Source: Gp1-AA133 sp963850425
Lineage (GTDB): Bacteria; Acidobacteriota; Terriglobia; Terriglobales; Acidobacteriaceae
Assembly (NCBI GenBank): GCA_963850425.1
Contig: CAWKLF010000007.1
Location: 930,001 to 994,000, forward strand
DNA: 64,000 nt
Reading direction: 5' to 3'
Shown here one piece after another: positions 37,553 through 45,725 of this stretch; within the stretch, counting starts at the first letter, position 1; each line of letters starts with the position of its first letter. The position numbers were made by a program, and so were the translations under genes. Under the pieces are notes generated by a model. That model had not been told where the DNA came from. It was given only the letters and a program-made list of their open reading frames with translations, and did not search any database.

Positions 37553-37951
37553 TTAGCCCATCGTGGTGGTGTGCTCGGGCTGGATCTTGTAGATCACGCG
37601 TACCTCGCTTGCCTGCGCGTACGGGTACTTGTCGACACCCAGATACTTCTTCGCCATCTTGTCGATGTGGGCATCTGCACCCTGTTCGGTAATTTCCACA
37701 ACCTTGCCTCGAATCTCCAGATACCGGTAAGGATTTTCAGGATCGATAATTGCGAGTGAAACACGCGGGTCGCGGCGCACGTTTCGGTCTTTTTGCCGTC
37801 CCTTGGCAGAATTAAAAAGAATGTGCTCCCCGTCGTAGTCAACCCACACGGGCGTTACCTGCGGACGACCGTCTGGCATTAGAGTTCCGAGGCTCGCAAA
37901 AGCGCGTTTCTGAAACAAATCGGTGTACTTTTCGGGAATCGAACCAGCCAT
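37553..37951 (-). CDS. PPOX-class split-barrel flavin/F420-type protein
   Basis: A 132-residue pyridoxamine-phosphate-oxidase-like protein: YTDLFQKRAFASLGTLMPDG, RPQVTPVWVDYDGEHILFNS, KGRQKDRNVRRDPRVSLAII and PYRYLEIRGKVVEITEQGA. These are the strands of the small F420-dependent PPOX group (TIGR03618 type). It binds FMN, F420 or heme in different members, and the cofactor cannot be told here. It is the first gene of an operon with homoserine dehydrogenase (18-base gap). There is no obvious link between its activity and homoserine synthesis. Confidence 0.88.
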   Translation of the reverse strand: MAGSIPEKYTDLFQKRAFASLGTLMPDGRPQVTPVWVDYDGEHILFNSAKGRQKDRNVRRDPRVSLAIIDPENPYRYLEIRGKVVEITEQGADAHIDKMAKKYLGVDKYPYAQASEVRVIYKIQPEHTTTMG

Positions 37952-38251
37952 GAAAGGCCTCCTGGAAGAGATACAGCGGTCTCGAATGACAAGGCGCGCA
38001 CAAGATTATAGCCGTGTCAGGCCTACCTTGCAGTACGGTGCCGGTCGGCGATTGCATTCTCACTTCCAATGCGTCGAGGCCTACACCAATTAGCTTCTTG
38101 CGCAGGTTCAGGCAAGTCGCGAAACTTTGCGCTCTTCCGCTAAAATAGCGAACTCACTGAAATCATGCCGACTTTCTTTGCCAGGCCCTCGAGCACGCCC
38201 TAAATCACGAAACTCAACTAGTGGACTTTCACGGGAGATGGAATTCTTTTT
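37952..38251. other. Divergent intergenic region
   Basis: About 300 bases between the PPOX gene (minus) and the SAM hydrolase gene (plus). CCTCCAGG-type complement upstream of 37951 gives the PPOX gene a ribosome-binding site (AGGAGGCC). TAAAATAGCG near 38142 is a possible -10 box for the plus-strand gene. No gene found. Confidence 0.4.
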
Positions 38252-39178
38252 ATGCAGAAATGGAAATCTTTTTGGCAAAAACAGCTATCACTTTTGGCCG
38301 CATTCCTGACCGTACTCTGCACAGTAGCCGACGCTCCGGCACAGACGACTGCCGCTACGAAGTATCCGCAAACCATCGTCTTCATGACCGATTTCGGCAC
38401 GCTCGACGATTCAGTCCCAATCTGTAAAGGCGTGATGTACTCGATCATGCCCGACGTGCGTATCGTCGACCTCACACACCAGGTCACTCCATTCTCGATC
38501 CTCGATGGCGCCCGCTTCCTCTACGGCGCGACCCCCTACTACCCGGCCGGCACGGTTTTCACCGTCGTGGTCGATCCAGGTGTCGGCAGCACGCGCAAAG
38601 CGGTCATCATTAAATCGAAGCGCGGACAGTATTTCGTTTTGCCCGACAACGGCCTGATCACGCTCGTCGCCGATCGTGACGGACTCGAAGCCGCGCGCGA
38701 GATCACAAATCCTACATGGATGATTGGCAAAGCGCTCTCCTCCACCTTCCATGGCCGCGACATCTTTTCTCCCGCCGGTGCCCACGTCGCTCGCGGCGAT
38801 AACTGGTCAGCCGTCGGACCAGTCCTTGACCTCAAAGCTCTCGTCCGTCTCGACCTGCAGGCCACCACTATTGACGACAAGGGTCTGCATGGCGAAGTCA
38901 TTGCGACCGACGGCCCCTTCGGCAATCTGGTAACTAACGTCGATGCCGATGATTTCCTCAAACTTGGCTACCAGCGCGGCGACACGGTGCCCCTTACCCT
39001 GGGCGACAAAACAATCGACTTGCAGTTCGTGAAAACATTCAGCGACGTCCCGCTAAAAACGCCGCTGATCTACATCGACTCACGGGGACGATTCGCCCTG
39101 GCCGTCAACCAGGCAAGCTTTGCCGAGATCTATGGGGTCAAGCCACCCGTAAAATTCACGATTCCCCACAAGAAGTGA
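38252..39178 (+). CDS. SAM hydroxide adenosyltransferase (DUF62) with signal peptide
   Basis: A 308-residue member of the SAM hydroxide adenosyltransferase/fluorinase-like family, which splits S-adenosylmethionine into adenosine and methionine using hydroxide. Motifs are intact: FMTDFGTLDDSVPICKG (Asp and Phe of the SAM site), VVDPGVGSTRK, VLPDNGLITLV, FHGRDIFSPAGAHVARG and TDGPFGNLVTNV. The first roughly 32 residues (SLLAAFLTVLCTVADAPAQT) form a clear signal peptide ending in APAQ, which cytoplasmic members lack. The ATG at 38252 has GGGAGATGG upstream. It seems to be exported, where SAM should be scarce, so the physiological substrate is uncertain. Monocistronic. Confidence 0.9.
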   Translation: MQKWKSFWQKQLSLLAAFLTVLCTVADAPAQTTAATKYPQTIVFMTDFGTLDDSVPICKGVMYSIMPDVRIVDLTHQVTPFSILDGARFLYGATPYYPAGTVFTVVVDPGVGSTRKAVIIKSKRGQYFVLPDNGLITLVADRDGLEAAREITNPTWMIGKALSSTFHGRDIFSPAGAHVARGDNWSAVGPVLDLKALVRLDLQATTIDDKGLHGEVIATDGPFGNLVTNVDADDFLKLGYQRGDTVPLTLGDKTIDLQFVKTFSDVPLKTPLIYIDSRGRFALAVNQASFAEIYGVKPPVKFTIPHKK

Positions 39179-39280
39179 GCATGACGCGCGGTTCCAATTC
39201 CTCGAACCCGGCGCGAGACTTGCGGCATCTTTTAGCTTTCTGTAGCACGATTTGGTAGCGATTTCAGGAGAAACCCGTTC

Positions 39281-42200
39281 ATGCGCAACTCCGTACTGTT
39301 TCCTTCACGCTGGATCTTACTGTTCGCACTCCTAATAGCACCTTCGTTTCTGTGCGCCCAAAGCTTTCGTGGATCTATTCGCGGCAGCGTAAAAGATGCC
39401 AGCGGCGCCTTGCTCGCCGGCGCCAAGGTTACCGCCAGAAACAACGGCACCGGCCTGGTCCGTGAAACCAGAACCGGGGCCGACGGTAGCTACGTCATGG
39501 CGGAGTTGCCGGCCGGTGTGTACGTGGTTATGGCGGAAGCCCTCAACCTGTCACCGACAGCACAGAACGTCGTTGTCAATGTAGGTCTCGATACAACCGC
39601 GGACCTCGATCTCACGGAAATCCAGAAACACATTGAGTCTCTGACGGTGGTAGCGGAAAATCCAGTCGTCGAGGCCACTCGCGACGTTCTAGGAGAGGTC
39701 GTCGAACAGAAATTGGTAACTGAACTTCCGCTGAACGGACGCGACTTCGGAAAACTCGTGGCATTGACCCCCGGCACCACTGTCGATCCTTCAGGCGTCG
39801 CCGGCACGCAAGGTGGATTCGGACAATTCAACATCAACGGCAATCGCGACCGCTCCAATAACTACACCCTCGACGGCACCGACAACAACGATCCGTTCTT
39901 CAACAACTCCGCGCTGAACCAGACCGGCATCGGCGGAGCTCCCGCTTCTCTCTTGCCCATCGACGCCATCCAGGAATTCAACCTGCAATCGCAATTCGCC
40001 GCCGAGTATGGCCGCAACAGCGGTTCCGTGGTCAACATCGTCACCCGCTCGGGCACAAATCACTTCCACGGTTCCGCTTTCGAATTCCTTCGCAACAGTG
40101 CCCTTGACGCGCGCAACTACTTCAACACCGAATCGCGCAAATCTGTTTTTCAGAACAATAACTTCGGCGCTGCGTTCGGGGGGCCGATTTTAGAAGACAA
40201 GACTTTCTTCTTCACTGCCTACGAAGGTCAACGCGAACGCGTCGGTTCCGATTTCCTGCTGCAGGTCCCGACCACTGCGCAGCGAACGACCGCGCGAACC
40301 CTTGCCGAGGGTCTGCTTCTCCAGCCCGTTAATCCCGCCTTGGATGCCATCCTCGACATTTATCCGGCAAGCGATTCGCCGACCATTCCCGGCGTTGTCC
40401 GCGATAAGAACGATGGAAACAATTTCATCGTCAAGCTCGACCATGCCGTTTCCAACAACGAGCAGATCACGGCCCGCTACGCCTTCTCGCAGAGCGACCA
40501 GGTGTTTCCTTTCGGTTCCCCCGGCGGCTTCGGCACCGGTTCGCGGCTGGCGCAATTCGCGCAAACCTCTCCCGCGCGCGTGCAGATTTTTTCCACCAGC
40601 CTGTTGTCGACTCTTAGTTCTGCCTTGATCAACGAAGTCCGTTTCGGATACAGCCGCTACCGCACCTCTTTCAGCTCGCTGAACGCCAACTTCGATCCCA
40701 CAACCATCGGCCTGAACTTCGGCACCGGCAAGCTTGGTTTGCCGGAATTTGATTTCACCAATATTGAGAACCTGGGCGCCATCGGGTTCAGTGTTCCCCG
40801 CGGCCGCACCAGTCAGACCTACCAGATCCTCGACAACCTGACCTGGCTGCGCGGCAAACACACCTTCAAGTTTGGCGGTGAATTCCGGCGCGCTGCGATT
40901 GAGAACTTCAACGACAACGTCGAGCGTGGCATCTTTCAGTTCGCGTCGGGAAATTTGTTCGACGCTAACCCTGGCAATAACTTCCAGAGCGATCCCGTGG
41001 TCGATTCGCTGGTCAACTTCTACACCGGCGGCGCCAATGATGAAGCCTTCGCCTCCTTTGTACTGGCCGCTACTGGAGACACCCACCGCACTACCTACAA
41101 CAACGGCTTCAGCTTCTTCGCCCAGGATGACTTCCGCGCTGCTCCCAATTTCACCCTCAACCTCGGCCTGCGCTGGGAGTACTTCGGCCCGATGAGCGAG
41201 AAGAATGGCTTGCTCTCCAATCTCGCTCCCGACGGCACGCTGGCCATGGTCGGCACCCACGGCCTGCATGGCCTCTACGATCGCGACCTGCACGACTTCG
41301 GACCGCATCTCGGCTTCGCCTGGAGTGTGCACTCCAACACCATCGTTCGCGCGGGCTACGGTGTCTTCTACGACTACGTTCCGCAGCACCTGCTGATTGC
41401 CAACTTCACGTCGTCGGCCGGAGTCGCAACCAATCCCATCGGCCCAAAACCTGTGCTACCGATGAATTACGATCCCGAAGCATTCAACGGGACCAGCGGC
41501 TCCGTCAATCCTCCGATCCTTACGCCCAACACGACCGGCCCATATTCCGTCTTCGTCACACCGAGAAAATTTAATTCACCCTACACGCAGAACTGGAATT
41601 TGAATGTGCAGCAGAAGTTTGCGCAAAACGCGTCCGTCGAAGTCGGATACGTGGGCAGCAAAGGCACAAAGCTCGTCCGGCTCACCGATCTCAACGAACC
41701 CGACGGCGATGGCAATGCTCCCAATCCAAACTTCGGCACCGTCGACGAACTCCTCCCCGGGGCCTCGTCCATTTACCATGCGCTGCAAACGATCGTGCGC
41801 ATTCAGAACACGCACGGCGTCTCTGGATTCGCAGGTTACACCTTCGCCAAAGCCATCGACGACGCCTCCGACGGCATTGATTTCGCACCCGGAGTCGCAT
41901 TTCCGCAGGACCCGGCCAACCTGAACGCCGAGCGCGGAGCTTCGAGCTTCGACACCAGGCACCGCTTCACCGTTGCCATCAACTACGATCTGCCCGCATG
42001 GAAGTCAGCGGGACACTTCGGCTCCGGATGGCAACTCAACTGGATCGCCAGCCTGCAAAGCGGGCGCCCCATCCCTATCGCAAACTCCAGCGACTCCAGC
42101 GGACGCTTCTACTTCAACCAGCGCCCCAACATCGTTCCGGGCGTGAATCCCATTCTTCCGCACTGGACTCCGCTCTCCGGCTACCTGAATCCGCTGGCCT

Positions 42201-42577
42201 TCATCCAGCCCGCCTTCGGCACCTTCGGCAATCTGGGACGCAACTCCATCTACGGCCCCGGCTACCGCAACCTCGATTTCTCCATCACGAAGAACACGCG
42301 GATCAAGGATCAACTAACGCTGCAGTTCCGCGCCGAGTTCTTCAACATCCTGAATCATCCGAACTACGCTCAGCCGAATCACAACATCATCCCCGGGTTT
42401 ATCGACAACGGCTCCCCGAGTAGCCCGCAGATCGACCCGAACCTTGCAGCTTATAAGGATGGTGTGCTGCAACCCATGGGCCTGATCACGCAAACCCCCG
42501 ACGTAGCCCAGACCAACCCCGGCCTAGGGGGCGGAGGCCCGCGCGTCATCCAGCTAGGATTAAAGTTGATGTTTTAG
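39281..42577 (+). CDS. TonB-dependent receptor (Oar-like), intact
   Basis: A 1098-residue outer-membrane protein. It has a signal peptide (WILLFALLIAPSFLCAQ), a carboxypeptidase-regulatory-like beta-sandwich (residues about 28-110, SGALLAGAKVTARNNGTGL), a plug (KLVTELPLNGRDFGKLVALT, then NYTLDGTDNNDPFFNNSALN) and a beta-barrel ending IQLGLKLMF with the terminal Phe needed for BamA recognition. The Asn-rich NSALN plug and the GRNSGSVVNIVTRSGTN loop are typical of the acidobacterial Oar-type family. It is not disrupted, unlike the paralog at 490-3646. It likely imports complex nutrients; the ligand is unknown. An ATTTCAGGAG ribosome-binding site precedes the ATG. Confidence 0.95.
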   Translation: MRNSVLFPSRWILLFALLIAPSFLCAQSFRGSIRGSVKDASGALLAGAKVTARNNGTGLVRETRTGADGSYVMAELPAGVYVVMAEALNLSPTAQNVVVNVGLDTTADLDLTEIQKHIESLTVVAENPVVEATRDVLGEVVEQKLVTELPLNGRDFGKLVALTPGTTVDPSGVAGTQGGFGQFNINGNRDRSNNYTLDGTDNNDPFFNNSALNQTGIGGAPASLLPIDAIQEFNLQSQFAAEYGRNSGSVVNIVTRSGTNHFHGSAFEFLRNSALDARNYFNTESRKSVFQNNNFGAAFGGPILEDKTFFFTAYEGQRERVGSDFLLQVPTTAQRTTARTLAEGLLLQPVNPALDAILDIYPASDSPTIPGVVRDKNDGNNFIVKLDHAVSNNEQITARYAFSQSDQVFPFGSPGGFGTGSRLAQFAQTSPARVQIFSTSLLSTLSSALINEVRFGYSRYRTSFSSLNANFDPTTIGLNFGTGKLGLPEFDFTNIENLGAIGFSVPRGRTSQTYQILDNLTWLRGKHTFKFGGEFRRAAIENFNDNVERGIFQFASGNLFDANPGNNFQSDPVVDSLVNFYTGGANDEAFASFVLAATGDTHRTTYNNGFSFFAQDDFRAAPNFTLNLGLRWEYFGPMSEKNGLLSNLAPDGTLAMVGTHGLHGLYDRDLHDFGPHLGFAWSVHSNTIVRAGYGVFYDYVPQHLLIANFTSSAGVATNPIGPKPVLPMNYDPEAFNGTSGSVNPPILTPNTTGPYSVFVTPRKFNSPYTQNWNLNVQQKFAQNASVEVGYVGSKGTKLVRLTDLNEPDGDGNAPNPNFGTVDELLPGASSIYHALQTIVRIQNTHGVSGFAGYTFAKAIDDASDGIDFAPGVAFPQDPANLNAERGASSFDTRHRFTVAINYDLPAWKSAGHFGSGWQLNWIASLQSGRPIPIANSSDSSGRFYFNQRPNIVPGVNPILPHWTPLSGYLNPLAFIQPAFGTFGNLGRNSIYGPGYRNLDFSITKNTRIKDQLTLQFRAEFFNILNHPNYAQPNHNIIPGFIDNGSPSSPQIDPNLAAYKDGVLQPMGLITQTPDVAQTNPGLGGGGPRVIQLGLKLMF

Positions 42578-42772
42578 ATTGCTTCGCATCGCTCGCTCGG
42601 CGGGGCCTACAGTTAACAATGTAGGTTCAAGCCCAACGCTTTCGTGATACATCTACACGCATTCTGGCTTGCGCGCAGAGACACAGCGAATGCACGCTCG
42701 GTTCACTGCACCTGAAGATACTCTCCAGTCCGAAGACGGCCATCTTCTGAACGCAAACCATCGCGAGCACCC

Positions 42773-43870
42773 ATGAGCAGCAAAGAAAAGGTCAACATCC
42801 TCATGGTGGATGACCAGCCCGCCAAGCTCCTCACTTACGAAGTGATGCTTCGCGAGTTGGACGAGAACCTTATCAAGGCAACTTCCGCGAGAGAAGCCCT
42901 GGGAATGTTGCTAAGAATGGAATTTGCCGTTGTCCTATTGGACGTGAGCATGCCGGAAATCGACGGCTTCGAACTGGCACGCATGATTCGACAGCACCCG
43001 CGCTTTCAGAAGACGGCAATCATCTTCGTGTCCGCCCTGCATGTAACGGACCTTGATCGTCTCAAAGGCTATGAGATGGGAGCTGCCGATTACATCTCTG
43101 TTCCCGTGGTCGCTGACCTGCTGCGCGCGAAAGTCCGTGTCTTCGTTGAATTACACCGGAAAGCGAAAGAGATGGACGACTTGAACGTGCAGTTACAGCA
43201 AGTCTCCGGCCGCTTGATGCGGGTACAGGATGAAGAGCGCCGTCGAATTGCCCGAGAACTACATGATGGTCTGGGTCAGGAACTGGGAGCGATCAAAATG
43301 ATGCTCGCCCGGATCGTTGAAGAAAAGCTGGATTCCTCCAAGGACAACCTGGCTCTCGAGGGCAGCGACATCGTTGATCACGCGATCCAGCAGGTTCGCA
43401 CCATGTCCTACCTTCTGCATCCGCCCCTGCTGGACGAAGTCGGCTTGGCCTCGGCTCTGCGCTGCTACCTGGACGGAATAAACAAGCGCAGCCGAATCGA
43501 CATCTCGCTCGATATCCAACCGCAGCAATTTCCCCGACTTGCCATGAGCGTGGAGACCACGATCTTTCGCATCGTGCAGGAAGCCCTGACCAACGTCTTT
43601 CGCCATTCGCAGGCCAGCAAGGGTTGGGTCGTCGTGAGTCAGGAAGAGCGCGGGGTAGTGGTTATGGTGCGGGATGACGGCAAGGGAATCCCGAACGAGG
43701 TCGTGGATTTGCGGCCCGACAGTGTCGGAGTCGGACTTGAGGGGATGAGACAAAGATCCAAGGAACTCGGCGGAGAATTTCGCATCAGCAACGCTCATCC
43801 TGGAACATTGCTGGAAGTCTTCATTCCCCGCGAGCGTACCCACATCACTCACACGGGAGCCGCCCTCTAA
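42773..43870 (+). CDS. Response-regulator/histidine-kinase fusion (NarX-type kinase)
   Basis: A 365-residue soluble protein. Residues about 5-125 are a receiver domain: NILMVDDQPAKLLTYEVMLR with the phospho-Asp in VVLLDVSMPEIDGFELARMI. A coiled linker (LNVQLQQVSGRLMRVQDEER) leads to a HisKA_3 dimerisation helix with RRIARELHDGLGQELGAI (phospho-His). A HATPase_c domain follows (EALTNVFRHSQASKGW; VRDDGKGIPNE; GVGLEGMRQRSKELGG). Receiver-first fusions to NarX/LytS-type kinases act as relay or output kinases without membrane sensing. No cognate response regulator is adjacent. Spacing to its neighbours suggests a single gene. Confidence 0.92.
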   Translation: MSSKEKVNILMVDDQPAKLLTYEVMLRELDENLIKATSAREALGMLLRMEFAVVLLDVSMPEIDGFELARMIRQHPRFQKTAIIFVSALHVTDLDRLKGYEMGAADYISVPVVADLLRAKVRVFVELHRKAKEMDDLNVQLQQVSGRLMRVQDEERRRIARELHDGLGQELGAIKMMLARIVEEKLDSSKDNLALEGSDIVDHAIQQVRTMSYLLHPPLLDEVGLASALRCYLDGINKRSRIDISLDIQPQQFPRLAMSVETTIFRIVQEALTNVFRHSQASKGWVVVSQEERGVVVMVRDDGKGIPNEVVDLRPDSVGVGLEGMRQRSKELGGEFRISNAHPGTLLEVFIPRERTHITHTGAAL

Positions 43871-43996
43871 CGGGCGTTCTCATAAACTCTCGCAATTTTC
43901 CACGAGTTCACTCAACAGAAGCTCGGATTGAGCCGCAATCGACGATCGGCTCTTTCTGTCTGGACGGAAGGCACTACTTTCAATTCAGCCAACCAA

Positions 43997-45529
43997 TCAC
44001 CGGGTCCCCCTGGAAGGAACATCTCCAACCCCAGTCGGTGTCCTTGTGGAGTACAACCCATCCGGCGATGAGAACAGGCCTGCAGCCGTTGCCCCCTCAA
44101 CCCGATTACGACCTTTGTTCTTGGCGCTGTACAGCGCCTCGTCCGCCAGGCGAAGAACAGTTGAGGAGTCCAAATCCCATGAGCACTTCGTTGCCGCGAC
44201 CAATCCCATACTCACCGTAACCGAAATTGGCCCCGCACTGGTGGTGATGGGTTCTTTTGCCACACTCTCCCGGAGTCTTTCCGCAGTGGCGAATGTGGCC
44301 GCTGCGTCGCAATCCGGGACGACCATGAGAAATTCCTCTCCACCGTATCGTCCTGCCCAGTCGTAGCTGCGCAGTGTGGCGATCATGCGGCGGGTCATTG
44401 CGCGTAATACCTGGTCGCCAACAATGTGACCGTAAACATCGTTGATCCTCTTGAAATGATCCGCATCCGCCATGATCACGCCCACGGGCTGCCCGGTTCT
44501 CTTGTGGCGCTCGATTTCTCGCTCCAGGCAGGCCAGGATAGCTCCACGGTTGGCGAGCCCAGTGAGCACATCATGGGTCGCCTCGAATCGTAATACCTCT
44601 TGTGCTCGAATCAGCCGGCGCTGAATGATCAGCATTCGCAGGCCGACGGCCACGAAAATTACGCACCCGATGCATGATTCCAAAGCCCGTTTCGTACTTT
44701 GCATCTGCGCAATCAATAACAAACTGACAAACGGATAGACCAAGGGAAAGAATTGGTTGACCAGCGCATACTGGGGAAAATTGTCGCGCGAGGCGGAGTC
44801 ACTGTGCACAGCGTTCCATCTGGTTGCAGTGAAGAGCGGAATGACCAGCAGACCGCTCCAGACCAGATCAAGCCATGACCCTGACTCCACCTTATTGGCC
44901 GCAAGGCTGAAATACGAGTCCGCCAGCCCAGACAACAACAGGTACAGGGCCATCAACCCAAAAAACTGCCTCACTTCTTTGCTGCGAGCGGCGGCCGCTC
45001 GAAAGGCAAAGGATAGGGCCAGGACTCCATTGAAAATCAGGCTGGTACTCCAGCCGAATGGCCCCCAGTTCGTAACACCCGGCTTCTGACCCTCGGAAAA
45101 ATACAGGTAGACGCAAAACCAGAAGCCGCAAACTTGGAGGAAGTCGATCAGATGAAGTCGATCAAACTCATCGTTTTTCTGATCCGAGTCGAGAAAAAGA
45201 AGCATCCCAAATGGAATGCCGGACAGGGAAAACAGGAGGTCGTCCAGAGCGTCCAAAGAACGATTCCCCGTTTGATCAATGTAGACTCCAAGCAGTTGCG
45301 CCCCGACCCAGATGCCAAACGTCGCCGTCATCCACTGCCAGAAGTGATGCCAGCCACCCCTCGAACGCCGCAACGCACAAAACGATTCCCAAACACACAG
45401 CGCGCCCAGCGCTAGCTGGGCAGTGTTCGAAACCAAAACCCCAAGCCAGTGTTCACGTAGTGTCTCGAGTGCAACCCCCTGCACAATCAGCAGAATGCAG
45501 GCGCCAAGAATCGAGTAAGGCCGTTTCAT
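43997..45529 (-). CDS. Membrane diguanylate cyclase (GGDEF)
   Basis: A 510-residue protein. About eight hydrophobic segments fill residues 1-310 (ILGACILLIVQGVALETL; FWFCVYLYFSEG; VFLMALYLLLSGL-type helices), followed by a GGDEF domain with ATHDVLTGLANRGAILACLE, ADADHFKRINDVYGHIVGDQ and the active-site GGEEF in GRYGGEEFLMVV. RSYD lies five residues before GGEEF and matches the RxxD inhibitory I-site. The enzyme should make c-di-GMP with product inhibition, under control of the membrane sensor region. It is convergent with the REC-kinase gene and divergent from sucA. Confidence 0.93.
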   Translation of the reverse strand: MKRPYSILGACILLIVQGVALETLREHWLGVLVSNTAQLALGALCVWESFCALRRSRGGWHHFWQWMTATFGIWVGAQLLGVYIDQTGNRSLDALDDLLFSLSGIPFGMLLFLDSDQKNDEFDRLHLIDFLQVCGFWFCVYLYFSEGQKPGVTNWGPFGWSTSLIFNGVLALSFAFRAAAARSKEVRQFFGLMALYLLLSGLADSYFSLAANKVESGSWLDLVWSGLLVIPLFTATRWNAVHSDSASRDNFPQYALVNQFFPLVYPFVSLLLIAQMQSTKRALESCIGCVIFVAVGLRMLIIQRRLIRAQEVLRFEATHDVLTGLANRGAILACLEREIERHKRTGQPVGVIMADADHFKRINDVYGHIVGDQVLRAMTRRMIATLRSYDWAGRYGGEEFLMVVPDCDAAATFATAERLRESVAKEPITTSAGPISVTVSMGLVAATKCSWDLDSSTVLRLADEALYSAKNKGRNRVEGATAAGLFSSPDGLYSTRTPTGVGDVPSRGTR

Positions 45530-45725
45530 AAGTCGATCGGGAAGGCTCCGCTAAGGCGCTGCACTGCGCATACTCTCTTCTCCTGCCATCGGCAAGCGCA
45601 CTCGTTTGCTTTAACGCCATTTCCGTCGAAATCGTTATCTCCGCCCTCATGAATGCAGGCCTTCCTCGGGCCTCCTTGAATCTCGCCCCCACACCGCCGC
45701 ATCCGTTATTCTAGTAGTGACCTCT

